In this document: one piece after another, positions 62,193 through 64,000 of the stretch | Position numbering within the stretch: position 1 is the first letter of the stretch | Layout of the letters: each line of letters begins with the position of its first letter | DNA from: Saccharicrinis sp965230625 | GTDB lineage: Bacteria; Bacteroidota; Bacteroidia; Bacteroidales; Marinilabiliaceae | NCBI GenBank assembly: GCA_965230625.1 | Contig: CBDDLL010000001.1 | Coordinates: 2,790,001 to 2,854,000 of the forward strand | Direction of reading: 5' to 3' | DNA: 64,000 nucleotides | Translations under genes and position numbers: made by a program | Notes under the pieces: generated by a model | Seen by the model: the letters and a program-made list of their open reading frames with translations, nothing else | Told to the model about the DNA's origin: nothing | Database searches by the model: none

Positions 62193-64000
62193 TTATCTGA
62201 TATATTTATTCACTTCAAAATTGAATAGTTCACTTTGTGTTTTCATAAAAGTTTTAAATGATACATTACATTTTAAATTACCATTTATATCAAGTTCAAG
62301 ATTTTTTAATTGGTCATTTTCCTTCAGGACTTTACTTATACTTGGATTCAAACCAATCCTAGTCAAGTTTATTAAGTCTTTATCACTGCTACCATAAACT
62401 GCTAATAAATAGGTCTCTTCACTTATGAAGTTGAAGTCGAATAAAAAGGTAATTAATTTCTTGAGCTTGAAACTGACAAAATCTTCCTCTAATTTAATTT
62501 TAACCAAAGAGATATTTGCAAGTTTTTGCTTCGATTTTCCTTTCAAATTAACATAGACCTCGTTCTGATATTCAAAGTTTTTATATTTATCGGACTGTAA
62601 TGCAACTTCACCAAAAGAACTACCTATAAATAAAAAGGAATCTGCTGCATCGTTTGCTTTTTCTTTAGAATAGGTTAGCGTATTGGCTATTTTCTCTTTT
62701 AAACTTAAAAGTTGAAATATATCAATGTAATTTTTGTAATATGCTCTTGCTTTTACATTCTTTAAACGCTCAAGTTCAAAATCTTTTATTTCATTTTCTA
62801 AATTATAAATAAAGACTTCATAAATAGTATTAATTACATCTTTATTATCACTTATCTTCGAAGTGTTTTCAATAATAGTTGGAATTATATCTTCATAACT
62901 TTTATAAAAGTCATCAATATTGTTCTCTATAAAATGCTGTTTGACTCTATCTGATAAATTGTCTGGATTAATATTTACCAGAAACTCTGTTGAATCAATT
63001 AACTTTTTGTCCTTTTCTTTCCTCTTTTCTTTATCTTTCTTAGATAATTTTAAATCTTCAATATTATATTCTTCAAGTAGTGGATTCTTATTTTCATCTT
63101 TAAATGTGTGCTCACGTAAAAGACTTATTTTATTTATCATGTTACTCCTAGAGTCAGTATACTCAACGCTGTCAACAAAGTGAATCTCAGACACTAACTT
63201 ATCTAGATTATCTTCAAAAACATAATTGAGCCGATTCACTCTACCAATTAAATTATTTAGCCCTTTTACGTTTAAGCCATAAGTTGCGGTAATATACAGG
63301 TTATCAATTGGAAAATTAATCCCTTCAAGAATTACAGAATTTGCAACTACATATTTTAATTCTTGAATTTCTTTATAATTGTATTCTAAGTATTCTTTTA
63401 AAATATTCGGAAGCTTGCCATGTAAGTATACAATCCCATTTAATATATACTGCACAATATCAATATCTTCAGAAACTTCTTCAGAAATTACATTTGATAT
63501 TTTTTTCAGCTTAGAATTCTCAGCTACATTTTTTAACTTACTATTAATTCTTTCCGCAATTTTCTCAACAAATTTTGGTCTGTATGTATAAAGGAAGTTT
63601 TTATTTTTAGAATTAGCTATAATATAATCGTCAAAACTTAACTCACTTGCTAGTTGGTAGTGTTCATCAGTATATCGATTGTAACTAAATAATTTACCCT
63701 TCTTGTCTAGATAGAAAGTATCAAAAGCCTTTAAGTTATGTTTTATTGTACTCTCAAATATTTGACCTTCTGTTGTGTTTTTTATTTTAAGATTTGAAAT
63801 ATCTGAAACGAGAGGAGATAAATATAATAATCGATGTTCATTATTCTTTTTATAATTGAGCATTACCAACCTAGATAGTAAGAAGTTTCTGCTGTTATTA
63901 TTTAGTAAATTATGAGCTTCATCAATGAACATTATATCAAAAGCTAAGTCAAACTTATTAATAAGCCTCGTTGCTCTCTCCTGAGTTAGTATTCCAATGA
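62193..64000 (-). CDS. DEAD/DEAH helicase-like protein (5' part outside window)
   Basis: At least 602 aa; the frame continues past the right edge as IGILTQERATRLINKFDLAFDI before MFIDEAHNLL, so the Met at 63932 is not the start. Motif II is DEAH (IMFIDEAHNLL). Motif V-like: VVANSVILEGINFPIDNLYI. Motif VI: LIGRVNRLNY (G-R-x-x-R). These fix a superfamily 2 helicase core. The C-terminal 300 residues are a unique mostly helical region with a Lys-rich coil. Similar helicases occur in phage-defence cassettes, but I cannot name a system. Confidence 0.8.
   Translation of the reverse strand, partial: IGILTQERATRLINKFDLAFDIMFIDEAHNLLNNNSRNFLLSRLVMLNYKKNNEHRLLYLSPLVSDISNLKIKNTTEGQIFESTIKHNLKAFDTFYLDKKGKLFSYNRYTDEHYQLASELSFDDYIIANSKNKNFLYTYRPKFVEKIAERINSKLKNVAENSKLKKISNVISEEVSEDIDIVQYILNGIVYLHGKLPNILKEYLEYNYKEIQELKYVVANSVILEGINFPIDNLYITATYGLNVKGLNNLIGRVNRLNYVFEDNLDKLVSEIHFVDSVEYTDSRSNMINKISLLREHTFKDENKNPLLEEYNIEDLKLSKKDKEKRKEKDKKLIDSTEFLVNINPDNLSDRVKQHFIENNIDDFYKSYEDIIPTIIENTSKISDNKDVINTIYEVFIYNLENEIKDFELERLKNVKARAYYKNYIDIFQLLSLKEKIANTLTYSKEKANDAADSFLFIGSSFGEVALQSDKYKNFEYQNEVYVNLKGKSKQKLANISLVKIKLEEDFVSFKLKKLITFLFDFNFISEETYLLAVYGSSDKDLINLTRIGLNPSISKVLKENDQLKNLELDINGNLKCNVSFKTFMKTQSELFNFEVNKYIR

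Noticed and set aside
1..64000. tRNA or rRNA genes
   Set aside because: I saw no cloverleaf with a TTCRANNC arm or ribosomal motif by eye. A tRNAscan run would be decisive.

Overview
The window is low-GC DNA from a member of the Bacteroidota. Four very large secreted proteins carry C-terminal type IX secretion (T9SS) sorting domains, many short lipoproteins have a Cys lipobox, and promoters are not of the classical sigma70 type. A free-living, probably marine relative of the Marinilabiliales or Cytophagales fits, but the genus cannot be fixed from the sequence alone.

Left part (1-26.4 kb), ordinary chromosome. A tail of a forward gene and its terminator are followed by a minus-strand detoxification operon: MarR regulator, ArsN2-like acetyltransferase, MATE efflux pump and the bifunctional glutathione synthase GshF, behind a palindromic operator. 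Three forward genes follow: a YD-repeat lipoprotein, a beta-propeller lipoprotein and a small cytosolic protein. Then comes a 17.5 kb block of three T9SS giants (1501, 1318 and 3019 aa). The first carries a dockerin-like domain, the second three cohesin-like domains, and the third CARDB, Calx-beta and Ig-like modules. They look like one co-expressed extracellular assembly, closed by a strong terminator.

Right part (26.5 to at least 62.2 kb), the main finding. Nearly all genes lie on the minus strand, singly or in pairs, and are separated by about 20 long imperfect palindromes with the layout of integron attC sites (R box, L box, spacer, L box, R box). For several cassettes the first bases of the cassette are complementary to the R box at its own far end, which is what attC architecture requires. 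I read this as a chromosomal integron cassette array, or a cluster of attC sites whose integrase lies outside the window. Cargo includes a class III aminotransferase, lipoproteins, an ExbD-like lipoprotein, a serine hydrolase, a nitroreductase, a DUF695/RraB protein, an Mrr-like nuclease, a GNAT-AhpD fusion, SelO with a DUF2237 protein, a Coa1-like protein and a helicase running off the right edge. One cassette, encoding a degenerate GT51-like protein, is present three times.

The array is itself a target for mobile DNA: an IS630-type element inside the signal-peptide codons of an isochorismatase gene, an ISNCY/IS1182-like element inside one GT51 copy, a 109-bp palindromic element at the same position in two attC sites, two group II intron remnants beside attC-type sequence, and a 165-bp MITE candidate. 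The stretch from about 30.6 to 37.2 kb (lipoprotein, TonB-like protein, M28 peptidase, two isochorismatases, MerR) has poor attC signals and may be a non-cassette island.
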